Below, piece by piece: positions 1-5,591 of a DNA stretch of 6,187 nt. Position 1 is the first letter of the stretch. The number at the start of each line of letters is the position of its first letter. A model generated the notes under the pieces. That model was not told the origin of the DNA. It did no database searches and was given only the letters and a program-made list of their open reading frames with translations. Made by a program: the position numbers and the translations under genes. Source of the DNA: an uncultured Ruminococcus sp. (GTDB lineage Bacteria > Bacillota > Clostridia > Oscillospirales > Ruminococcaceae); assembly GCA_946531975.1 (NCBI GenBank), contig CAMNAY010000107.1, positions 1-6,187 on the forward strand, given 5' to 3'.

Positions 1-429
1 CTCGCAGCGCCTGTCTGGAACTGGGGCAGTCTCTATGAAGATCTGGTGCGTTCGGTGCTGATCGGCGCCTGGAAAAATGACAGCAACCGCAATGAAACAC
101 AGGCGCTGAACTACTTCTGGGGCATGTCCTCCGGTGCGATTGACGTCGCCTGCTCCAGCCGTCTGCCCAGCGGCACCAAGAAGCTCGTGCAGCTGGTGCA
201 GGAGCGCATGACAAAAGGAAGATTCCAGCCGTTCAGCGGTCTGATCTACGGACAGGACGGTCAATGCCGCGTTGAGGCGGATCAGTCGCTGACCGCAGAA
301 GAAATTGTCAGAATGGACTGGCTGCCGGACAATGTCGTCGGACACATTCCGGAGGTCAGCGAGCTTCAGGAGCAGTACCGTGCCTTCTCCAAATGGCACA
401 GCTTCAAGCGCCCTGAAGAAACGGCGTAA
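1..429 (+). CDS. BMP-family (PnrA/Med-type) substrate-binding protein, C-terminal part
   Basis: The reading frame is open from base 1, so the gene starts outside the window; 142 codons to a TAA stop are visible. An internal GTG or ATG should not be taken as the start. The text matches the C-terminal lobe of BMP/PnrA-like type I periplasmic-binding proteins: an APVWNWGSLYEDLVRSV segment near the start, then ALNYFWGMSSGAIDV, a LPSGTKKLVQLV helix, and a closing MDWLPDNVVGHIPEVSEL segment. Family members bind nucleosides or similar small ligands, usually as lipoproteins feeding an ABC transporter. From memory, Clostridia also have a long form of about 600-700 residues with this same ending and no obvious lipobox; the missing N-terminus prevents telling which form this is. 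No transporter gene is visible downstream. The metallophosphoesterase follows after 80 bases with no clear promoter or terminator between, so co-transcription is possible. Confidence 0.75.
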   Translation, partial: LAAPVWNWGSLYEDLVRSVLIGAWKNDSNRNETQALNYFWGMSSGAIDVACSSRLPSGTKKLVQLVQERMTKGRFQPFSGLIYGQDGQCRVEADQSLTAEEIVRMDWLPDNVVGHIPEVSELQEQYRAFSKWHSFKRPEETA

Positions 430-509
430 CAGAAAGCCTTTTCGCCGGAAGGCAGCTGAGTCCGGCAAGCGGAAAACGCGCAGAATTATGAAAAATCGGG
501 GAATTACAA

Positions 510-1118
510 ATGAAAATCATGACGATGGCGGATGTCGAATCCACCTATATCTGGGATCATTATCAGCCGGGAATGTTCCGCGGGCTGGATCTCATCATTT
601 CCTGCGGCGATCTGAACCCGCGGTTTCTGACGTTTGTTGAGACATTTGCGAACATCCCGCTGCTCTATGTACACGGGAATCACGACGAAAAATACAAGCT
701 CATCCCGCCGGAGGGCTGCGAGTGCATCGACGATACCCTCTATATCCACAACGGCATCCGGATTCTCGGACTCGGCGGAAGCATGCGCTACCGTCCGGGC
801 GCGTTTCAGTACACCGAGCAGGAAATGATCAAACGTGTGAAAAAGCTCCGGCGGAAGATCAAGCGGGCAGGCGGAATCGACATTCTCGTGACCCATGCCC
901 CGATGCTCGGATTCCATGACGGCACCGACCCCTGCCACATGGGCTTTGCCGTATTTGAATCGCTGCTGCGGGAATATCAGCCGAAATATTTTCTGCACGG
1001 GCATATGCACATGAACTACGGCGAGAAAACACCGCGCATCTCAAAGTTTGAGGAAACTACCGTCATCAATGCCTACCGCAGCTATACCTTTGACTACGAA
1101 ACCCCGCCGAAACCGTGA
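510..1118 (+). CDS. Calcineurin-like metallophosphoesterase
   Basis: A 202-residue single-domain protein with the ordered motifs of the calcineurin-like phosphoesterase fold: ADVE (D8, E10), CGDLN (G33, D34), GNHDE (G56-N57-H58-D59), VTHAP (H129) and HGHMH (H163, H165, H167). These form a two-metal site that hydrolyses phosphomono- or diesters; the substrate cannot be told from sequence. The first motif is normally D-x-H, but here the His is Glu (E10); similar clostridial proteins that I recall also carry Glu, so this is probably a subfamily trait. There is no signal peptide or membrane segment, so it is probably cytoplasmic. The start at 510 is preceded by GGGGA (498-502) at 7-nt spacing; the earlier ATG at 488 is in another frame. 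It is followed directly by a strong terminator. The family call is secure, the role unknown. Confidence 0.88.
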   Translation: MKIMTMADVESTYIWDHYQPGMFRGLDLIISCGDLNPRFLTFVETFANIPLLYVHGNHDEKYKLIPPEGCECIDDTLYIHNGIRILGLGGSMRYRPGAFQYTEQEMIKRVKKLRRKIKRAGGIDILVTHAPMLGFHDGTDPCHMGFAVFESLLREYQPKYFLHGHMHMNYGEKTPRISKFEETTVINAYRSYTFDYETPPKP

Positions 1119-1127
1119 GATTCTGCA

Positions 1128-1167
1128 AACGCCCGCGCTGTTCTGCACCGGACAGCGCGGGCGTTTT
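1128..1167 (+). terminator. Intrinsic terminator after the metallophosphoesterase
   Basis: A perfect 14-bp stem (1128-1141 with 1152-1165), mostly G-C, encloses a 10-nt loop and runs into TTTT at 1164-1167. It lies 9 bases after the stop codon. The T tract is short (TTTTGGTT), but the stem is very stable. It separates the left gene pair from the yfmF operon. Confidence 0.85.
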
Positions 1168-1168
1168 G

Positions 1169-1180
1169 GTTGATATCAAC
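1169..1180. promoter_or_regulatory. 12-bp perfect palindrome upstream of the yfmF promoter (possible operator)
   Basis: GTTGATATCAAC is a perfect inverted repeat with no spacer. It sits immediately after the terminator T tract and about 50 bases upstream of the -35 of the yfmF promoter. It resembles two abutted FNR half-sites (TTGAT/ATCAA) but lacks the 4-nt FNR spacer, so an FNR/CRP assignment is not supported. It may be a binding site for an unknown regulator or chance. Confidence 0.2.
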
Positions 1181-1230
1181 AAAATCCGGAATATCCCCAA
1201 AAACAAAACCGCGCACCATGCAGATTTGGT

Positions 1231-1259
1231 TTGCGTTTTCCTGCGGAGTGTGGTATAAT
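1231..1259 (+). promoter_or_regulatory. Sigma-A-type promoter for the yfmF-yfmH-lgt operon
   Basis: A perfect -10 TATAAT (1254-1259) is preceded by TGG, giving the TGn extended -10 motif. A weak -35 TTGCGT (1231-1236) lies at the optimal 17-bp spacing. Transcription would start near 1266, leaving about 30 nt of 5' UTR before the start codon, too short for a riboswitch. Confidence 0.82.
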
Positions 1260-1296
1260 AACTTTGTATATCTGTTCATGAAAGGAGCCTGATGCC

Positions 1297-2556
1297 ATGC
1301 CGGAGCAAATGATCGGAAACGGGATCCGCTATACCGAAATCTGCGATCCGAAATTCCGGAGCTGTATGCTGCTGCTGCGGTTTTATATGCCGCGGGATGC
1401 ACAGACCGCACCGGTTCATGCGCTGCTGACTGACCAGCTGACGGCTTCTTCTGCGGCGTATCCGGGGCTTTCGGCACTCAGCCGGAGACTGGACGCCCTG
1501 TATGCAGCCGATTTCTCCGGCAGACTGATGCTCTGCGGCGATGCCGCGGCACTGTCCTTCTCGGCATCGTGGCTCGATGACCGCTTTGCGCTGGAGCAGG
1601 AAGACCTGACCGGCGAAATGCTGGAGCTTGTGACCGGATGCCTGCTGAAGCCCAATCTCACAGACGGCGGCTTCAGCGAACCGGAATTCAGTCTGTGCAG
1701 GCAGAATCTGCTCGATGATATTGACTGCGAACGCAATGACAAACGGCTGTACGCCATGCAGCGCGCCGCCGCGCTCTCCTTTGAAGGCGAGCCTGCCGCA
1801 CTGCCGCCCTTCGGAGAACGGCAGTATGCAGAAGCGATCACGCCGCAGCAGGCATATGCCGTCTGGACGCAGATCCTGCGCACTGCCCCGATTGACATTG
1901 TGTGCATTCTCCCCTCGGCAAAGCCGGTGCGTGCGGCACTCGAAGCTGCGTTTTCTCAGATTCCGCGCAGTCCGGTTCCGGCGCCGCTTCAGGCGGTCAG
2001 CCCGCTGCGCGAGGTGCCGCAGCGCTGTGAAGAACGCATCAGCATGAACCAGAGCAAGCTGGTCATGACCTATAAATTCCGCGGAATTGCGCCGGATGTC
2101 CTGCGAATGCTGAACAGCATCCTCGGCGGCATCAACAATTCCCTGCTGTTTCTGAATGTCCGTGAAGCCAGAAGCCTGTGCTACTACTGCCTCAGCAGCT
2201 ATTCCTTGCTGAAGGGCATCCTTTCAATCGACTGCGGCGTGCAGAGCACCGATCTTCCGGCAGCGGAAGCAGCCGTCAGCGAACAGATTGCGCTGCTCCG
2301 CCGCGGTGAATTCCCCGAATCCATGCTGCGGGAAGCCGTGCTGGACTATCAGGGCAGAGCAGCCGTGCGCGAAAATACGAATTCCGGCACTGCCGGACGG
2401 ATTGCGGACGGGCAGATGCTCGGAGATACCCGCTCGCCCGACGAAATCGCGGCGGCATTCTCACAGATCACCAGAGCGCAGATCGCGGAAGCGGCAAGAC
2501 AGCTTGTGCCGGATACTGTATATATTCTGCGGGCAGAGGAGGCGGATGAACCATGA
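1297..2556 (+). CDS. yfmF: YfmF-type M16 peptidase-like protein (EF-P 5-aminopentanol modification-associated), non-catalytic partner
   Basis: A 419-residue protein, normal length for the YfmF family (ymfF in Bacillus subtilis nomenclature). It has the two-lobed M16 layout but no HxxEH zinc motif: the matching N-terminal region reads AYPGLSALSRRLDALYAADF, as expected for the inactive member of a heteromeric M16 pair. The second lobe carries the family-typical LNVREARSLCYYCLSSY segment (about residues 287-303). In B. subtilis the ymfF and ymfH products are genetically required for normal 5-aminopentanol modification of elongation factor P; their chemical role is not clear to me. No signal peptide is seen, so it should act in the cytoplasm. 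AAAGGAG (1281-1287) sits 9 nt before the ATG at 1297; the ATG at 1292 is out of frame and closes quickly. The gene leads an operon and its TGA overlaps the ATG of yfmH, which favours coupled translation and equal amounts of the two partners. Confidence 0.85.
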   Translation: MPEQMIGNGIRYTEICDPKFRSCMLLLRFYMPRDAQTAPVHALLTDQLTASSAAYPGLSALSRRLDALYAADFSGRLMLCGDAAALSFSASWLDDRFALEQEDLTGEMLELVTGCLLKPNLTDGGFSEPEFSLCRQNLLDDIDCERNDKRLYAMQRAAALSFEGEPAALPPFGERQYAEAITPQQAYAVWTQILRTAPIDIVCILPSAKPVRAALEAAFSQIPRSPVPAPLQAVSPLREVPQRCEERISMNQSKLVMTYKFRGIAPDVLRMLNSILGGINNSLLFLNVREARSLCYYCLSSYSLLKGILSIDCGVQSTDLPAAEAAVSEQIALLRRGEFPESMLREAVLDYQGRAAVRENTNSGTAGRIADGQMLGDTRSPDEIAAAFSQITRAQIAEAARQLVPDTVYILRAEEADEP

Positions 2557-3827
2557 CGCTGACAGATCCCTTGACCGGAGACACCTGCCGGATTATCCGG
2601 CACCGCAGCGGACTGGAGATCCGCGTGACAGAGCTGCCCGATTTCCGCACAGCCTCTGCACAGCTTGTGACGAAATTCGGCGCACAGCATATCCGGTACC
2701 GGACGAAAGACAAGCCGGATATCGAAAAGCTCCCTTCGGGCATCGCACATTACCTCGAACACAAGCTCTTTGAAAATACAGACTGCAATGCGTCGGAGCT
2801 GTTTGCAAAGCTCGGCGCACATGACAATGCTTACACCGACTATGACCGCACGGTCTATTACTTCCAGACTGCGGGTGCATTTCCCGATGCGCTTCGGGTT
2901 CTGCTGGATTTTGTGATTCACCCGTTCTTCTCCGCAGAAAGCGTGGAGCGGGAGCGCGGCATCATCCTTCAGGAGCTTCAGGAGGCGCTGGACGATCCCG
3001 CCGATGTGCTGGAAATGCAGCTGATGAACGGCTTGTATCATGCGCATCCGGTTCGGAATCATGTGCTTGGAACGGCACAAAGCATCCGGCAGATCACGCC
3101 TGAACTGCTGTATCAGTGCCACCGCAGCTTCTATCAGCTCGGAAATATGGCACTCTGCTGCGCCGGACATGTCTCCGAAGCAGAGATTCTGCGGATCGCG
3201 GACGAACTGCTGCCGGATCATGCGGAGCAGCCGGTGCAGACAGAGCTGCTCCTGCCCGAAGAACCCGAAACGGTCTGCGCGCGGCATGTACAGTGCAGTA
3301 TGGATGTCGGCAGAACACAGTTCATGATCGGCTTCAAGAGTCCGCCTGCGGACGGTCCGGAACGCCTGCGTGAAAGCCTGCTCTGTCTGCTGGTGATCGA
3401 GCTGCTGGCAGGGGACAGTTCCCCGCTGTACCTTCGTCTGCTTGACCGCGGACTGCTGCACGATACCTTCGCGACAGACTGCCTGACCGGAACCGGCTGG
3501 TTTGCGGTCACGGCGGAGGGCGAATCCGATGACCCCGAAGCAGTCTGTGCGGCACTCTGCGATGAGATTGCCCGCATGAAGGCGGAAGGAATCGACGAAA
3601 AACGGTTCGACGACTGCAAAAAAGCTGCCTACGGCGATGCCGTGCTCGGCATGAACAGCCCGGAAGCAGCCGCAGACGCCATGACAGATGCCTTTGTACT
3701 GGGAATCGACACCCCGTTCGCACGGACAGCGCTCCTCGCTGCCCTGACGCCTGCGGACGCACAGGATTGCCTGATGCGGCGCTTTGACCCGAATAACCTC
3801 ACAGTTTCTGTCATCGCGCCCCTATGA
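2553..3827 (+). CDS. yfmH: YfmH-type M16 metallopeptidase (EF-P 5-aminopentanol modification-associated), catalytic partner
   Basis: A 424-residue M16-family protein with an intact inverted zinc motif H66-Y-L-E-H70 (HxxEH, catalytic E69). The probable third zinc ligand is E141 in IILQELQEALDDP, about 70 residues downstream, as in active M16 enzymes. It is followed by the usual NHVLGTAQSI segment (about 169-178) and a second M16 lobe containing AGDSSPLYLRLLDRGLL (about 288-304). It should pair with the zinc-free YfmF protein encoded upstream; the pair is associated with EF-P modification in B. subtilis (ymfH there). The start codon overlaps the yfmF stop (ATGA), with AGGAGG at 2537-2542 inside the end of yfmF. 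The natural peptide substrate is unknown. lgt follows after 24 bases and is probably on the same mRNA. Confidence 0.88.
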   Translation: MTLTDPLTGDTCRIIRHRSGLEIRVTELPDFRTASAQLVTKFGAQHIRYRTKDKPDIEKLPSGIAHYLEHKLFENTDCNASELFAKLGAHDNAYTDYDRTVYYFQTAGAFPDALRVLLDFVIHPFFSAESVERERGIILQELQEALDDPADVLEMQLMNGLYHAHPVRNHVLGTAQSIRQITPELLYQCHRSFYQLGNMALCCAGHVSEAEILRIADELLPDHAEQPVQTELLLPEEPETVCARHVQCSMDVGRTQFMIGFKSPPADGPERLRESLLCLLVIELLAGDSSPLYLRLLDRGLLHDTFATDCLTGTGWFAVTAEGESDDPEAVCAALCDEIARMKAEGIDEKRFDDCKKAAYGDAVLGMNSPEAAADAMTDAFVLGIDTPFARTALLAALTPADAQDCLMRRFDPNNLTVSVIAPL

Positions 3828-3851
3828 ACAAATCAAAAGGAGATTTCTGAA

Positions 3852-5030
3852 ATGATTACTGCATTGCTCAGTGAAACGAATCCGGATCTGATCCGTTTCC
3901 CGAAACTGAATCTGGAATTCAATGTAAAAAGCACCGCATTCACCGTATTCGGCGCGTCTGTCACATGGTACGGCGTGCTGATTACCCTCGGCATGATGCT
4001 TGCGATGATCTACGGATTCTCGCGGATGCGCAAGTTCGGCATCGACTCCGACCGTGCAATCGACGGCGTCATCGGCGGCGTCATCGGCGCAATCATCGGT
4101 GCCCGCAGCTATTATGTACTGTTCCATCTGGACGAATACTCTGCGAACTGGCGCACCGTCTTCAACATCCGGCAGGGCGGTCTTGCAATCTACGGCGGTG
4201 TCATCGGTGCGCTGCTGGTCGGCTCGGTCATCTGCAAGCTGCGCAAGGTGCGGCTGCTGCCGATGTACGACGTCACGGCACTGGGTCTCCTGATCGGTCA
4301 GTGCATCGGACGCTGGGGCAATTTCACCAACCACGAAGCATTCGGCGGCAACACGGACGGTCTGTTCGGCATGACGAGTGAACGCATCAGCCGCTGGATC
4401 ATCAATAACTGTGACACGAGCAAGGTTGACCCCGCTTTTCCGGTTCACCCCTGCTTCCTGTATGAATCCGCATGGTGCCTGCTCGGATTCATCCTGCTGC
4501 ACTTCATCTCGAAGAAGTGGCGCAAGTTTGACGGTCAGATTTTCCTGATGTACATTGTATGGTACGGTGCCGGCAGATTCTTCATCGAGGGTCTCCGCAC
4601 GGACAGCCTGTATCTCGGTACAATCAAGATCTCTCAGGCAGTCGCACTGCTCTCCGTCGTGACAGGTTTGGTGCTGCTGATTATCGGCTTCAGCCGGACA
4701 AAGCGTCTGGGCTCTGATTATCAGCTCTATGTGAACACCGAGGAATCCAAGCGTCTGCTGGAAGAATCCGACCGCAAGGAAGCGGAATGGCAGGAAAAGC
4801 ACAACCGCAAGAAGAAGGATTCTGACGCCGCTGAGATGACACACACGCTGATTCCGGAGGAGGATCTGAAGGAAGATGCAGAAAAGGCAGCGGATGCTGC
4901 GGAGGATGCGGCAGAGGGAACCGCAGAAAAAGCATCTGATGTACTCGAAAAAGCTGAGAAGGACGCAAAAATCGACGCACTGCTCGATGAGATCGCGTCC
5001 AATGCCTCAGACAAAAATGACGCAGAATAA
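3852..5030 (+). CDS. lgt: Prolipoprotein diacylglyceryl transferase with acidic C-terminal tail
   Basis: Lgt transfers diacylglycerol from phosphatidylglycerol to the lipobox cysteine of prelipoproteins, the first step of lipoprotein maturation at the membrane. The family signature is present: GRWGNFTNHEAFG (R154, N157, N160, E162), a WYG near the first membrane segment (W39-Y40-G41), GGLAIYGGVIGA (109-120), HPCFLYES (199-206) and GRFFIEGLRTDSL (241-253, with R242, E246, R249). The E. coli His103 position appears to be Tyr114, a form I associate with Firmicutes Lgt. Several hydrophobic segments are visible, the last about 259-280. The core ends near residue 285; the remaining roughly 105 residues are charged and then Ala/Glu/Asp-rich, unlike the short basic tail usual for Lgt. 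AAAAGGAG (3835-3842) lies 9 nt before the ATG. It is the last gene of the yfmF-yfmH-lgt operon; a strong terminator follows 34 bases after the stop. Confidence 0.95.
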   Translation: MITALLSETNPDLIRFPKLNLEFNVKSTAFTVFGASVTWYGVLITLGMMLAMIYGFSRMRKFGIDSDRAIDGVIGGVIGAIIGARSYYVLFHLDEYSANWRTVFNIRQGGLAIYGGVIGALLVGSVICKLRKVRLLPMYDVTALGLLIGQCIGRWGNFTNHEAFGGNTDGLFGMTSERISRWIINNCDTSKVDPAFPVHPCFLYESAWCLLGFILLHFISKKWRKFDGQIFLMYIVWYGAGRFFIEGLRTDSLYLGTIKISQAVALLSVVTGLVLLIIGFSRTKRLGSDYQLYVNTEESKRLLEESDRKEAEWQEKHNRKKKDSDAAEMTHTLIPEEDLKEDAEKAADAAEDAAEGTAEKASDVLEKAEKDAKIDALLDEIASNASDKNDAE

Positions 5031-5064
5031 CAAAAAGCCTTGCTCTGTACTCATATAGAAGTTT

Positions 5065-5102
5065 TGCCCCGAAGTATCCTGAAAATACTTCGGGGCATTT
5101 TT
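5065..5102 (+). terminator. Intrinsic terminator of the yfmF-yfmH-lgt operon
   Basis: A perfect 13-bp stem (5065-5077 with 5085-5097) containing GCCCCGAAG/CTTCGGGGC encloses a 7-nt loop and is followed by TTTTT (5098-5102). It has a T tract only on the plus strand, so it serves lgt and not the convergent tRNA gene. Confidence 0.93.
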
Positions 5103-5174
5103 ATTCGGCTGCTAAGATCAATCAGAATTTGCGGGCAGTGCCCGGCTCCGTTTTAATTCTCAGGAAGTCTCCGA

Positions 5175-5209
5175 AAATAAGAAAACCGTCTGAAAACAGA
5201 CGGTTTTTT
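5175..5209. terminator. Bidirectional terminator between lgt and tRNA-Thr
   Basis: A perfect 11-bp stem AAAACCGTCTG/CAGACGGTTTT (5182-5192 with 5197-5207) with an AAAA loop. Read on the minus strand it starts within a few bases of the tRNA 3' end and runs into TTTTCTTATTTT, so it terminates the tRNA-Thr transcript. Read on the plus strand it ends in TTTTTT, giving a second stop for readthrough from lgt. Confidence 0.88.
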
Positions 5210-5210
5210 A

Positions 5211-5283
5211 AGCTAGTGGTGGGACTCGAACCCACGACCTGCGCATTACGAATGCGCTGCTCTACCAACTGAGCCACACTAGC
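5211..5283 (-). tRNA. tRNA-Thr (anticodon CGT)
   Basis: The minus strand folds as a complete 73-nt cloverleaf: acceptor GCTAGTG/CACTAGC (7 bp), D stem GCTC/GAGC with an 8-nt loop containing GG, anticodon stem GCGCA/TGCGC with loop TTCGTAA, 5-nt variable loop AGGTC, T stem GTGGG/CCCAC with TTCGAGT, and discriminator T. The anticodon is CGT (plus-strand ACG at 5248-5250), reading the Thr codon ACG. Threonyl identity features G35, U36 and the C2-G71 pair are present. CCA is not encoded, so the 3' end needs CCA addition. It is transcribed together with the broken tRNA copy upstream from the promoter at 5431-5459. Confidence 0.97.
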
Positions 5284-5296
5284 ATATTAACTTTTT

Positions 5297-5381
5297 GATT
5301 CGAACCCACGACCTGCGCATTACGAATGCGTCAAGTTTCAGCAAAGCTGAAACAATGTCTACCCAACTGAGCCACACTAGC
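5297..5381 (-). pseudogene. Broken tRNA-Thr(CGT) copy with a 27-nt hairpin insert
   Basis: On the minus strand the copy begins GCTAGTGTGGCTCAGTTGGG, with one extra G in the D loop relative to the intact gene. After GTAGA the four bases GCAG are replaced by 27 nt (plus-strand 5331-5357). The anticodon arm then resumes with the same CGT anticodon (5322-5324) and the 5' T strand follows, but after TTCGAATC the sequence turns into AAAAAGTTAATAT. The 3' T strand and 3' acceptor strand are missing, the D stem cannot close and no CCA end can form, so it cannot be a normal tRNA. It lies just upstream of intact tRNA-Thr and downstream of the promoter, so it should be transcribed in the same precursor. 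Decay after duplication is the simplest reading; a functional role is open. Confidence 0.88.
5335..5353 (-). other. Perfect 8-bp hairpin inside the insert of the broken tRNA copy
   Basis: On the minus strand GTTTCAGC-TTT-GCTGAAAC forms an 8-bp stem with a 3-nt loop, inside the 27-nt segment that replaces the end of the D stem. It sits between the D arm and the anticodon arm, not in the anticodon loop where group I introns are found. There is no T tract after it, so it is not an intrinsic terminator. Confidence 0.7.
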
Positions 5382-5424
5382 ATATTTACAATGATGTCCG
5401 TCATCACGGGTCGCTTGGTGATGC
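5382..5424 (-). ncRNA. tRNA precursor 5' leader with two competing hairpins
   Basis: Between the predicted start site and the first tRNA-like sequence there are about 43 nt. A GTGATG block (plus-strand CATCAC, 5402-5407) can pair with CATCAC upstream (plus-strand GTGATG, 5418-5423; 6 bp, 10-nt loop) or with CATCA downstream (plus-strand TGATG, 5392-5396; 5 bp, 5-nt loop), but not with both. It may affect precursor processing, or have no role. Confidence 0.4.
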
Positions 5425-5430
5425 TAGATT

Positions 5431-5459
5431 ATTATAGCACATTTCCCTAAAAAAGTCAA
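5431..5459 (-). promoter_or_regulatory. Promoter for the tRNA-Thr transcript
   Basis: On the minus strand, -35 TTGACT (plus-strand AGTCAA, 5454-5459), a 17-bp spacer and -10 TATAAT (plus-strand ATTATA, 5431-5436), with TGC before the -10 as an extended element. It is a near-consensus sigma-A promoter, as expected for a stable RNA gene. An A/T-rich stretch upstream (about 5470-5503) could act as an UP element shared with the divergent promoter. Confidence 0.92.
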
Positions 5460-5507
5460 GTAGAATTCACGAAAAAAAATTCATGCGTAAAAAAGCGCAA
5501 AAAGGAA

Positions 5508-5536
5508 TTGTAATTTTCAGGAAAGTGTGCTATACT
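5508..5536 (+). promoter_or_regulatory. Promoter for the signal-peptidase-like gene
   Basis: -35 TTGTAA (5508-5513), a 17-bp spacer and -10 TATACT (5531-5536) preceded by TGC (extended -10). It points away from the tRNA promoter; the two -35 boxes are 48 bases apart. Transcription would begin near 5543, leaving about 90 nt of 5' UTR before the ATG at 5633. Confidence 0.8.
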
Positions 5537-5546
5537 ATAACTTGAG

Positions 5547-5571
5547 ATATGCTGCAATGAATGCAGCGTGT
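5547..5571 (+). other. 5' UTR hairpin near the start of the mRNA
   Basis: ATATGCTGC (5547-5555) pairs with GCAGCGTGT (5563-5571) over 9 bp, including two G-U pairs, around the loop AATGAAT. Being at or near the 5' end of the transcript it could stabilise the mRNA; no known riboswitch class is recognised. Confidence 0.45.
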
Positions 5572-5591
5572 ATTCTGAAAAATAGAGATCA

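Larger units (their letters stand above)
5223..5386. repeat. Partial tandem duplication of the tRNA-Thr gene (two pairs of direct repeats)
   Basis: Two blocks of the tRNA gene recur in the same order. Block A, 5223-5256, matches 5297-5330 with one difference (C to T at 5225/5299) and covers the 5' T strand, T loop and anticodon arm. Block B, 5265-5288, matches 5363-5386 exactly and covers the D arm, acceptor 5' strand and five bases of 5' flank (AATAT on the minus strand). Between A and B the intact gene has 8 bases, while the second copy has 32 because of a hairpin insert. The repeated 5' flank shows that more than the mature tRNA was duplicated. Confidence 0.93.

Noticed and set aside
444..466. 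Short hairpin GCCGGA/TCCGGC between the BMP gene and the metallophosphoesterase
   Set aside because: Only 6 bp with an 11-nt loop and no T tract; not a convincing terminator or repeat.
305..640. Plus-strand open frame bridging the BMP gene end and the metallophosphoesterase start
   Set aside because: It overlaps two supported genes in another frame and is Arg/Ser-rich as expected of an out-of-frame reading.
504..1010. Minus-strand open frame antisense to the metallophosphoesterase
   Set aside because: The plus-strand protein has all ordered phosphoesterase motifs; the antisense product shows none.
1297..2556. yfmF as an inactivated pseudogene because HxxEH is missing
   Set aside because: YfmF-family proteins normally lack the zinc motif and pair with a catalytic YfmH; length and frame are intact.
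2349..3461. Minus-strand open frame (370 codons) antisense to yfmF and yfmH
   Set aside because: Antisense shadow of two well-supported genes; no recognisable protein features, and no promoter or ribosome site of its own was noticed.
3822..4844. Long minus-strand open frame (340 codons) antisense to lgt
   Set aside because: It lies almost wholly within lgt, whose protein has unmistakable family motifs. The frame has no plausible domain and is a by-product of GC-biased codon use.
5132..5144. Small hairpin CGGGC-AGT-GCCCG between the two terminators
   Set aside because: Five base pairs, with the nearest T run 6 bases away; too weak to call beside two strong terminators.
5297..5381. A second functional tRNA-Thr or an intron-containing tRNA
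   Set aside because: The 3' T strand and 3' acceptor strand are absent and the insert is not in the anticodon loop, so removing it would still not restore a cloverleaf.
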